This document shows, one piece after another, positions 1-6,040 of a stretch of DNA of 6,059 nucleotides; within the stretch, counting starts at the first letter, position 1, and every line of letters begins with the position of its first letter. The notes under the pieces are model-generated. The model was not told the DNA's origin and did not search any database. It saw only the letters and a list, made by a program, of their open reading frames with translations. A program made the translations under genes and the position numbers. This DNA comes from Firmicutes bacterium UBA3906. Its GTDB lineage: Bacteria > Bacillota > Clostridia > Caldicoprobacterales > DTU083. The DNA lies in contig DGFG01000028.1 of the NCBI GenBank assembly GCA_002391555.1, positions 21,038 to 27,096 of the forward strand, read 5' to 3'.

Positions 1-60
1 GTAGACGGAGACAGGCTAATAGCAGAGGCGGTATCCAATACTGAACTTATCAGGCTATAA
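1..60 (+). CDS. 3' end of an unidentified protein (partial)
   Basis: Frame 1 is open from the first base to a TAA at 58-60 and encodes 19 residues (VDGDRLIAEAVSNTELIRL). The other two forward frames hit stops at 2-4 and 42-44. Codon choice (AGG, CTA, ATA) matches the genes downstream, which supports a real C-terminus. The fragment is too short to assign a family. It ends 64 nt before the binding-protein start with no clear terminator between them, so read-through into the next gene is possible. Confidence 0.45.
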   Translation, partial: VDGDRLIAEAVSNTELIRL

Positions 61-124
61 AGAAGTCTTACTTTTTTATTCTAAAAATTTGTACAAGTTG
101 TAAAAGCTAGAAAGTAGGTTTACG

Positions 125-1045
125 GTGAGAAACAAATTACTATTTTTGCTTATATGTCTTCTGCTTATGGCAACAGGTTGCAAGGGAGAACCTGCCTTAG
201 GCAGTAGGGGTGTAATATATGCTTTTGTAGGTAATACAGATCAAACCCATTGGCAACAGCTAGCCTGGGGTCTTGAAGCCTTTGGCCAGGAAGAGGGCCT
301 TGACATTAGGGTCATAGAGCTAGATATAGAGGGCCAGGAAAGGGCTAGCCTAAAGCAAATAAAAGGCGCCATAAAGAAAAGTACAGGAGCCATTATCATA
401 AGGCCCTTTGATAGTGACAGGCTAGAGGGTCTACTAAAATCGGCTCATAAAAAGGCTATTCCCCTGATCTACTTAGAGGACAGGCCTAGCGGACAGGAGC
501 CTCCGGGTACCTTGATCTACACAGATAGGGAAAAGGCGGCTAAAGAGGCTGGAAAGGCTATGGTAGACCTATTAGAGGGGTCTGGGGAAATAGCTATTAT
601 TGGTACTAATAATGCTGGTGACTTGGAGGACCCTAGAGAAACTGGCTTTATTGATGGCATAAAGGGCCATCAGAATGTCAAGCTAGTAAATATTTATGAT
701 TGTAGGGGCGACAGTCATATAGCCAAGCAAACAGCAATTGATATCCTAAGCGCTTATCCTAGCCTAGGGGGTTTGTATGCAACCTGTCCACAGGCTGCTA
801 TAGGGGCTGCCGAGGCCTTGGCTGAGCTAGGGATAAATAGTAGAGTAAAGGTCTTATCCTTTGGCTATAATGATGAGCTCCTAACCTATATAAACAACAA
901 TAGGGTTTGCGGGGCTGTTACAGAGAACTCTTATCAAGCAGGTTACTTAGCAGGTCAGGCTGCTTTGTCCCTAATGAAGGGAGAAAGTATAGGCAAAGAC
1001 ATAGAAGCAGGCTTTAACTTCATAAGCGGAGAATCAGATAAATAG
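125..1045 (+). CDS. Sugar-type substrate-binding lipoprotein (periplasmic-binding-protein-like fold, RbsB/LacI-like)
   Basis: The protein has 306 residues and starts at GTG. A short basic N-terminus and hydrophobic stretch (residues 5-17) lead into a lipobox, A-T-G-Cys19, so Cys19 is probably lipidated and the protein anchored outside the membrane. Starting at the GTG is needed for an intact signal peptide; the upstream ribosome site (AGTAGG, 113-118) is weak. The body resembles the ribose-binding-protein family (Peripla_BP_4): the first lobe opens with YAFVGNTDQTHW (32-43), then AIIIRPFDSD (89-98), IYLEDRP (115-121, aligning with the Asp-Arg ligand pair of RbsB), a conserved Arg at 171 (DPRETGF), and YNDELLTYINNN in the second lobe. 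By eye, other ligand positions differ from RbsB: the usual ND is CP at 221-222, and the FDG Asp is Gly248. The ligand is therefore probably not ribose. No permease or ATPase gene is visible nearby, so it may serve a distant transporter or act as an extracytoplasmic sensor. The fold is well supported; the ligand is unknown. Confidence 0.85.
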   Translation: MRNKLLFLLICLLLMATGCKGEPALGSRGVIYAFVGNTDQTHWQQLAWGLEAFGQEEGLDIRVIELDIEGQERASLKQIKGAIKKSTGAIIIRPFDSDRLEGLLKSAHKKAIPLIYLEDRPSGQEPPGTLIYTDREKAAKEAGKAMVDLLEGSGEIAIIGTNNAGDLEDPRETGFIDGIKGHQNVKLVNIYDCRGDSHIAKQTAIDILSAYPSLGGLYATCPQAAIGAAEALAELGINSRVKVLSFGYNDELLTYINNNRVCGAVTENSYQAGYLAGQAALSLMKGESIGKDIEAGFNFISGESDK

Positions 1046-1062
1046 CCTCTTTATCAGTAGAA

Positions 1063-1082
1063 ACAGGTGCATACAGGTGCAT
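1063..1082. repeat. Perfect 10-bp tandem direct repeat
   Basis: ACAGGTGCAT occurs twice head to tail (1063-1072 and 1073-1082), just after the binding-protein gene and about 70 nt before the L,D-transpeptidase start. The 10-bp unit is close to one helical turn, the spacing expected of a regulator binding two sites on one DNA face. That role is inference; a chance duplication is also possible. Confidence 0.6.
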
Positions 1083-1105
1083 ATAAATAAGCTAGTATGT
1101 TCTAT

Positions 1106-1140
1106 TCCCTATGTAGGGCTAATATATTTTTACATAGGGA
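1106..1140 (+). promoter_or_regulatory. Perfect 10-bp inverted repeat overlapping the ribosome site of the L,D-transpeptidase gene
   Basis: The left arm TCCCTATGTA (1106-1115) is exactly complementary to the right arm TACATAGGGA (1131-1140), with a 15-nt AT-rich loop. The right arm contains AGGGA, the first half of the ribosome site AGGGAGGAG (1136-1144) that lies 9 nt before ATG 1154. Folded in mRNA, the stem would hide part of that site. The left arm can also pair locally with AGGG at 1115-1118 (CCCT-ATGT-AGGG), an alternative that would free the ribosome site. There is no T-run after the stem, so it is not an ordinary terminator. A DNA operator is an equally simple reading. Confidence 0.6.
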
Positions 1141-1153
1141 GGAGTGCTAGTAG

Positions 1154-1891
1154 ATGAAAATATCTAAACATTACTTAACTTTGGTATATATAATTTTCCT
1201 TACACTCCTGTATATCGGGATGGAAAACTACCCAATAGATAGCTTTGATGTTTTTGAATCAGCTGGGGAAATAGATAAGGCCCTAGCTGAAAATCCTCAG
1301 AGTAATGAAAACAGATATGAAATTCTAATTGACCTTAGTGAATCAACCCTTTATCTCTTTGAGGATGGTAGGCTTTTAAAAAAGTACCCAGTTGCCCAAG
1401 GTAAAGCCCAGACCCCATCCCCAGTAGGAGTTTGGCACATAGTAAACAAGGGCCGCAATTGGGGCACAGGCTTTGGTACTAGGTGGATGGGACTAAATGT
1501 ACCCTGGGGGACCTATGGTATTCATGGCACAAACAAGCCAGGCTCAATTGGTCATAGGGCTTCGGCAGGCTGCTTTAGAATGAGAAACAAGGATGTAGAA
1601 GAACTATATAGTATAGTGCCCTATATGACAAGGGTTCATGTTTATGGAGGCCCATATGGAAATATGGGTGAGGCCTTTTCTAGACTAGCTCCAGGAGATA
1701 GAAATTCCCAGGTCGCCGAGGTACAAATACGGCTACAAAGATTAGGTTATTATGAGGGCAGAATAGATGGTATATATGGAGAGGGAATGAAGGCTGCTCT
1801 GGTTAGGTTTAAACGTGATAAGAACCTTCCTGAAAACCATTATGTAGACTGGTCTACCTATGAGGCCTTGGGTATAATTCCTTTTGAATAA
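1154..1891 (+). CDS. Membrane-anchored L,D-transpeptidase (YkuD domain) with C-terminal peptidoglycan-binding domain
   Basis: The protein has 245 residues; ATG 1154 is preceded by the strong site AGGGAGGAG at 1136-1144. It probably forms 3-3 peptide cross-links in peptidoglycan, or attaches proteins to it, outside the membrane. An N-terminal hydrophobic helix (about residues 7-23) without a clear cleavage site suggests a signal anchor. The YkuD catalytic domain runs from about residue 54 (YEILIDLSESTLYLF) to about 165. It includes TPSPVGVW (87-94), GIHGTNKPGSIG (122-133) and SAGCFRMRN (137-145). Cys140 is the expected nucleophile and His124 the catalytic histidine, 16 residues apart as in Bacillus YkuD; the S-x-G-C motif has Ala at x. 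Residues about 178-240 form a PG_binding_1-like domain (QIRLQRLGYY, IDGIYGEGMKAALVRFK) that would hold the enzyme on the wall. The gene stands 108 nt after the binding-protein gene and appears to be a separate unit. Its translation may be controlled by the upstream inverted repeat. Confidence 0.93.
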   Translation: MKISKHYLTLVYIIFLTLLYIGMENYPIDSFDVFESAGEIDKALAENPQSNENRYEILIDLSESTLYLFEDGRLLKKYPVAQGKAQTPSPVGVWHIVNKGRNWGTGFGTRWMGLNVPWGTYGIHGTNKPGSIGHRASAGCFRMRNKDVEELYSIVPYMTRVHVYGGPYGNMGEAFSRLAPGDRNSQVAEVQIRLQRLGYYEGRIDGIYGEGMKAALVRFKRDKNLPENHYVDWSTYEALGIIPFE

Positions 1892-2034
1892 ATCGAACTT
1901 GTTATACTAATATACTTAAAGGGATGTCTATAGCCAATAGTATATTTAATTATAAGAGTCTATATGATCCAAGGGGCCTAATATGCAAGGGACAAGCAAG
2001 CTTATAAAAATAATAGTCTATGGAGGTTAATACT
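1892..2034. other. Spacer between the L,D-transpeptidase and lpdA genes, no confident signal
   Basis: This AT-rich spacer of 143 nt contains several -10-like hexamers (TATACT at 1903-1908 and 1911-1916, TATATT at 1941-1946, TATAAG at 1951-1956). None has a convincing -35 at 16-18 nt. No terminator hairpin followed by a T-run was seen. GTCTAT occurs three times (1926, 1958, 2016), without regular spacing. The only clear signal is the ribosome site for lpdA at its 3' end. Confidence 0.5.
2021..2027 (+). promoter_or_regulatory. Ribosome binding site that sets the lpdA start
   Basis: TGGAGGT lies here, with the GGAGG core (2022-2026) 8 nt before ATG 2035. The alternative in-frame ATG at 2020 overlaps this site and has no ribosome site of its own: the bases before it are AT-rich (TTATAAAAATAATAGTCT). 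ATG 2035 is therefore the better start. Confidence 0.85.
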
Positions 2035-3429
2035 ATGGACCACAAATTTGATTATGACCTACTGGTACTTGGAGGAGGGCCAGCTGGCTATGTTGCAGCT
2101 ATTAGGGCCTCTCAGCTTGGCTTAAGGGTAGGCCTAGTAGAAAAAAACAGGCTGGGCGGTGTATGCCTAAATGTCGGCTGTATACCATCAAAATCTCTAA
2201 TTAGTCAAGCCTCAATATTTAGGTCGATTCCAGACCTTGAAGGATTTGGCCTCAAAGTGGACAAGCAGGGCTTTGATTATAGGCAGGTCTTTAAAAAATC
2301 TAGGAAGGCAGCAGACATCTTATCTAAGGGTATCTCCTACTTAATGAAAAAGAATAATATTAGAGTATTTGAAGCAGAGGGAGTCCTATCTAGAGCAAAT
2401 GAACTTCTCCTTTCTAGTGGTGAAAGGGTTACTGGAAAAAACATAATCATAGCCACTGGATCAAGTCCTAGACAGGTAGCCGCTTTTCCCTTTGATGGAC
2501 AATATGTCCTATCTTCAACTGATGCCTTGATGCTAGAAAAACTACCTGAAAGCATGTTGATACTAGGGGCTGGTGCCATTGGAGTTGAATTTGCCTATAT
2601 AATGAATGCCTTTGGAGTAAAGGTCCATCTCTTAGAACTGCAGGATAGGATACTACCCCTAGAAGATGAGGATATATCATCTCAATTGGCCCGTAGCCTA
2701 AAGCGATCGGGTATAAAATTACTAACAGGAGCAAGAGCCCTATCATTGGAGAAAAATGAGGGCAAGCTACTAGTAGAGATTGAGGATAAAAAGGGCAGGG
2801 ACCTTAGCTTAACTGTGGACAAGCTACTAGTCGCAGTGGGCAGGGAACCAAACACCAAGGATATAGGGCTTGAGAGTCTAGATATCAAAACAGAAAAGGG
2901 CTATATTGTAACAGGTGATTATTATGAGACTAGTCATCCTGGAATATATGCCGTTGGTGATGTTGTTAATAGCCCACTTTTGGCTCATGTTGCCTCAAAG
3001 GAAGGGGAAATAGTTGCAGAACACATAGCAGGCAAAAAGCCAGCAAAGAGGATAAATGCGCTAGAAATACCTAGTGCAGTTTACTGTGAACCACAGCTAG
3101 CAAGCTTTGGCTACTCTGAGTGGCGGGCAAGGGCTGAGGCTATACCCTATGAAAAGGTTAGCTTTCCCTATAGGGGGAATGGTAAGGCTGTTGCTATTGA
3201 AAAGCCCGATGGCTTTGTAAAAATCCTTTTTGACCCTGAGACCAAGGAAATAATAGGTGGTCATTGTATAGGTGTTGATGCCACAGAACTCATACATCAA
3301 ATTTTACTGGCTAAAAGAGGGGCTTTATCTCCAACTATAGTGGCCGATATGGTCCATGCACATCCGACGATTTCTGAGACCATAATGGAGGGGATGAAGG
3401 CCATAGAAGGCCGGGCCATACATGGTTAA
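2035..3429 (+). CDS. lpdA: Dihydrolipoyl dehydrogenase (E3 component)
   Basis: With the start at ATG 2035 the protein has 464 residues, the normal size for a cytoplasmic E3 without a lipoyl domain. It reoxidises dihydrolipoyl groups of 2-oxoacid dehydrogenases or the glycine cleavage system, passing electrons through a disulfide and FAD to NAD+. Seen in order: the FAD-binding GGGPAG (13-18), the redox pair Cys44 and Cys49 in GGVCLNVGCIPSK (41-53, the form found in Bacillus/Geobacillus E3), an IIIATGSSPR segment (137-146), the NAD-binding GAGAIG (178-183), and the second FAD motif YAVGD (305-309). The dimerisation domain carries HAHPTISE, with His443 and Glu448 as the usual catalytic base pair. 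All key residues are present. No E1, E2 or gcv gene lies in the window, so its partner complex cannot be told. Related disulfide reductases (mercuric, glutathione) fit less well because of the CLNVGCIPSK and HAHPTISE details. Confidence 0.95.
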   Translation: MDHKFDYDLLVLGGGPAGYVAAIRASQLGLRVGLVEKNRLGGVCLNVGCIPSKSLISQASIFRSIPDLEGFGLKVDKQGFDYRQVFKKSRKAADILSKGISYLMKKNNIRVFEAEGVLSRANELLLSSGERVTGKNIIIATGSSPRQVAAFPFDGQYVLSSTDALMLEKLPESMLILGAGAIGVEFAYIMNAFGVKVHLLELQDRILPLEDEDISSQLARSLKRSGIKLLTGARALSLEKNEGKLLVEIEDKKGRDLSLTVDKLLVAVGREPNTKDIGLESLDIKTEKGYIVTGDYYETSHPGIYAVGDVVNSPLLAHVASKEGEIVAEHIAGKKPAKRINALEIPSAVYCEPQLASFGYSEWRARAEAIPYEKVSFPYRGNGKAVAIEKPDGFVKILFDPETKEIIGGHCIGVDATELIHQILLAKRGALSPTIVADMVHAHPTISETIMEGMKAIEGRAIHG

Positions 3430-3534
3430 GCCTTTGTTTAATGGCCTACAGCTTCTTGTATCATAACAAAACTGGAGATTGCTTTAAATTAAGCTTTATA
3501 AGCAGTACAATTAGTCAGACTGGACAGGCAAAAA

Positions 3535-3562
3535 TTGATTAGATAGGCTTTAGGCTTATAAT
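3535..3562 (+). promoter_or_regulatory. Upstream sigma-A-type promoter for the membrane protein-secDF unit
   Basis: A -35 TTGATT (3535-3540) and a perfect -10 TATAAT (3557-3562) are separated by 16 nt. It would start transcription near 3569, about 70 nt before ATG 3639. The spacer holds a tandem 7-bp repeat, TAGGCTT twice (3544-3557), whose last base is the first base of the -10. Confidence 0.6.
3544..3557. repeat. 7-bp tandem repeat inside the upstream promoter
   Basis: TAGGCTT is repeated head to tail (3544-3550, 3551-3557) between the -35 and -10 elements. A protein bound here would block polymerase. No known operator is recognised, so this is only an observation. Confidence 0.5.
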
Positions 3563-3572
3563 ACTATTTGAA

Positions 3573-3601
3573 TTGACCTTTTTTTGCCCTTAATGTATAG
3601 T
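3573..3601 (+). promoter_or_regulatory. Downstream sigma-A-type promoter for the membrane protein-secDF unit
   Basis: The -35 TTGACC (3573-3578, five of six consensus bases) and -10 TATAGT (3596-3601, five of six) are 17 nt apart, the ideal spacing. Transcription would begin near 3608, leaving a leader of about 30 nt with the ribosome site AGGGGGT (3625-3631). A T7 run falls in the spacer. Confidence 0.7.
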
Positions 3602-3638
3602 AGTTATATTGATATGAGGCTGTTAGGGGGTAGGCTAG

Positions 3639-4070
3639 ATGCTAGAGGGCAAATATTATAAAGATAAAGCATCCTCAATACTTGCACTTGCGCTAGCAAT
3701 CTTTTTGTTATGCTTTATAGTAGTAGTACCAGCATATATTGGAGATGGATTAGCAACAAGGGTCAATCAAATGCCCTCAGGAAAAGAATCCTACCATCCA
3801 GTACAGGCTAGATATAGCATTGCTCTCATGCCTGAAAACCAATCAAGTAGCCAGAATAGTAGATTTTTTGAAGAGGAAGCTAGACCCCTACTTAGCTTAA
3901 ATAGGATAATGATATATGCTTATTTAAAACAGGCTAATTCGCTGACTGCCATTCTGCTTTTGTCTAGCTACCTAGTAATTGTCATAACAAAAAAGAAATC
4001 CACTTCAAAGATTGCCCTTCGCTTAGGTGGTCACTCACCACCTATTCATTGTATAGACTTAGTCCTTTAG
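3639..4070 (+). CDS. Unrecognised small membrane protein upstream of secDF
   Basis: The protein has 143 residues; ATG 3639 follows AGGGGGT (3625-3631) at 7 nt. I do not recognise the family. Two hydrophobic helices are visible, about residues 12-34 (SSILALALAIFLLCFIVVV) and 101-117 (SLTAILLLSSYLVIVI). The basic N-terminus (KYYKDK) and the KKKSTSK after helix 2 predict both ends inside the cell. An external loop of about 65 residues is rich in polar residues, including ENQSSSQNS at 66-74. The C-terminal tail (124-143) has one Cys138. The gene follows two promoter-like sequences and ends 49 nt before secDF, so the two are probably co-transcribed. It is not YajC, which has a single N-terminal helix and a basic tail, and it does not look like the multi-helix membrane protein often found near secDF in Clostridia. 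A role in secretion or SecDF function is inferred from position only. Confidence 0.7.
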   Translation: MLEGKYYKDKASSILALALAIFLLCFIVVVPAYIGDGLATRVNQMPSGKESYHPVQARYSIALMPENQSSSQNSRFFEEEARPLLSLNRIMIYAYLKQANSLTAILLLSSYLVIVITKKKSTSKIALRLGGHSPPIHCIDLVL

Positions 4071-4100
4071 AGACACAAAAAGATCAACTATACAAAAGTA

Positions 4101-4109
4101 AAGGAAGGA
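4101..4109 (+). promoter_or_regulatory. Ribosome binding site of secDF
   Basis: AAGGAAGGA lies 10 nt before ATG 4120. An in-frame TGA at 4111-4113 excludes any earlier start, so 4120 is secure. No promoter is evident in the 49-nt gap from the preceding gene. Confidence 0.8.
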
Positions 4110-4119
4110 TTGAATACAA

Positions 4120-6040
4120 ATGAACAAGAAGCCTAGTTTTTTTATTATACTTGTGCTTGCTCTTTTAATGGCCTTTGTAGCAATAAACGGTTTATCCTTG
4201 CCCCTGTGGAATGCCCTAGAGCTTAATATACCTGGGTCTCCTGATATGAGGTTTGGTATTGATATAAGGGGTGGAGTAGATGCAGTGTTTGAACCTGCTG
4301 ATGACTCTATTGAGCCCACTGTGCAGCAACTCGAAGCTGCTCGCCTAATTATTGAAACCCGTCTTGACAACCAAAACATATTAGACCGTGAGGTCACCAT
4401 TGATAGACAAACTGGCTCTATTATTGTCCGCTTCCCCTGGAAGTCAGATGAGACTGATTTTGATCCTGAGACCGCTATAGCAGAGTTAGGAGAAACAGCT
4501 ATGCTAACCTTTCAGGATGAGGATGGAAATATACTTGTAGAGGGCTCACATGTAAAGGAGAGTTTTGTAACTAGAGATGAGTATGGAGCCTTTGTTGTAG
4601 GCCTTACATTTGATGAGATAGGGACTGAAAAGTTTAGCAAGGCTACAAAGGAGCTTATAGGCAAACCCATTATTATCTATATGGATGATACCCTAATACA
4701 ATCTGCTATTGTTAATGTCCACATAGAGGGTGGCGAAGCGATAATAACAGGTATGAAGGGAATGGAGGACGCAAAAGCCCTATCTGACAAGATTAATGCA
4801 GGTGCCCTACCCTTTTCATTGATAACCAAGAACCATTCAACCATAAGCCCCAGGTTAGGTAGAGGGTCACTAGATGTTATGGTACTAGCTGCCCTTATAG
4901 CCTTTGCCATAATATGTGTTCTTTTAATATTCTACTATAGGCTACTTGGTGTAGTAGGCAGTATTGCCCTATTAATTCAGGTGGCTGGTCAGGTTTTAGT
5001 CCTATCAATTTCCCAGATAACCCTTACCCTTACAGGTATCGCAGGTATTATTCTAATGATAGGTATGGGTGTAGACGCAACTATAATTATTGCAGAGCGT
5101 ATTAGCGAAGAGATCAAATCAGGCAAAAGTGTTGGCTATGCAATTACATCGGGATATAAAAATGCTTTCTCAGCAGTATTTGATAGTAATATCACCCTTG
5201 CAATAGTAGCCATTATCCTAATGATATTTGGTACAGGCACCCTCTTATCTTTTTCATATACACTTTTAATAGGTGTGGTATTTAACTTTGTTGCAGGCGT
5301 TGGACTAGCAAGGGTTATGGTTACATCACTATTCCAGTTTAAATCCCTGCGTAATCCAAAGTTCTACCTATGCTTATCCAAAAGATACACTGAAGAAGAG
5401 GGAAGAAACTTTTATGGCAAAAAGCACATATTTATTTCCATTACAATACTAATTCTCTTAGTAGGTTTATCGGGTACTTTCTTTGAGTCAACCAAGCCCC
5501 AGCTTGATATCCAGTTCAAGGGTGGAGCTATGCTTAACTACAACTTCAAGGGTGAACTCGATGAAAACAAGGCCCAGGAGATAGCCAAGGATGTAACAGG
5601 ACGTCTAGTTAACACCCAGATAACCTCTGACCTATCCACTGGTGAAAAACGCTTAGTTCTAAATATTGCAGGTAACGAAGGGCTCGAGGCCAGTGTCAAG
5701 GCCGAGCTTGATGACAGGCTAATAGAAGAGTTCCCAGATGCCGGGATAGAGCATGCAGGGGCTAGGCTAGTCGACCCTTATTTCGGTAGACTATTCCTTA
5801 AAAATGGTATTATTGCTATAGTTTTAGCTGCCATTAGTATTGTAATCTATGTATGGTTTAGGTTTAGAAAGATAGGTGGACTAACAGCTGGTATCTTTGC
5901 TGTTATAGCCTTGCTAGTAGACCTACTGCTAGTCTTTTTCGCCCATGTCTTGTTTAAGATACCTTTAGGAGAAACCTATATAGCAGTTTCTCTCACCGTT
6001 ATTGGTTATTCCATAAATGATACGATAGTAATATTTGACC
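4120..6040 (+). CDS. secDF: SecDF fusion, protein translocase subunit (3' end missing)
   Basis: An uninterrupted frame runs from ATG 4120 to the window end; 640 genomic codons are visible (the last, Asp640, at 6037-6039). SecDF uses the proton gradient to help SecYEG pull and release exported proteins outside the membrane. The SecD half has a first helix (about residues 5-25), the extracytoplasmic P1 region starting FGIDIRGG (45-52), and five further helices (about 251-401). These include TGIAGIILMIGMGVDAT (305-321), in which Asp319 matches the conserved proton-relay aspartate of TM4, plus FDSNIT (354-359) and FGTG (370-373). A cytoplasmic linker (about 402-435) joins the SecF half: helix 436-453, FKGG (466-469), a small periplasmic domain, then FGRLFLKNG (555-563), VWFRFRK (578-584) and IGYSINDTIVIFD (628-640) with conserved Asp634. 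Fused B. subtilis SecDF is about 737 residues, so roughly 100 residues are missing, including the usual RIRE that follows. Bacillota often keep secD and secF as separate genes; here there is no stop or restart between them. Confidence 0.95.

Larger units (their letters stand above)
3527..3588. repeat. 8-bp inverted repeat bracketing the upstream promoter
   Basis: GGCAAAAA (3527-3534) and TTTTTGCC (3581-3588) are exact reverse complements 46 nt apart. The left arm abuts the -35 of the upstream promoter and the right arm lies in the spacer of the downstream promoter. This could be a looped operator pair, but the A/T tracts make a chance match plausible. Confidence 0.4.

Noticed and set aside
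9..15. GAGACAG near the window start as a possible adapter end
   Set aside because: Only 7 bases match the mosaic end, the preceding bases do not, and the coding frame reads through it with typical codons.
89..96. TTGTACAA palindrome before the binding-protein gene
   Set aside because: An 8-bp AT-rich palindrome is easily due to chance, and no promoter with proper spacing surrounds it.
1926..2021. Three GTCTAT hexamers as a repeat array
   Set aside because: The copies are irregularly spaced (32 and 58 nt) and too short to stand out in AT-rich DNA.
2020..2034. Earlier in-frame ATG for lpdA adding five residues (MEVNT)
   Set aside because: This ATG overlaps the GGAGG ribosome site that is ideally placed for ATG 2035, and has no ribosome site of its own.
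2337..3300. Several short minus-strand open frames across lpdA, including a 92-codon one
   Set aside because: They are antisense to a fully conserved enzyme gene, low in complexity, and show no ribosome sites or domains.
3414..3446. GGCCAT...ATGGCC inverted repeat at the end of lpdA as a terminator
   Set aside because: The stem is only 6 bp with a 21-nt loop, lies partly within the coding region, and has no T-run after it.
3481..3503. GCTT/AAGC arms (GCTTTAAATTAAGC and GCTTTATAAGC) after lpdA
   Set aside because: The stems are 4 bp and AT-rich, without a T-run, too weak to call a terminator or RNA element.
3430..4119. SCIFF peptide and radical SAM maturase often found next to secD in Clostridia
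   Set aside because: No cysteine-rich short peptide or CxxxCxxC radical SAM motif is encoded in this stretch.
4059..4400. Minus-strand open frame of 113 codons
   Set aside because: It lies opposite the start of secDF, whose SecD motifs are clear, and its translation shows no recognisable domain.
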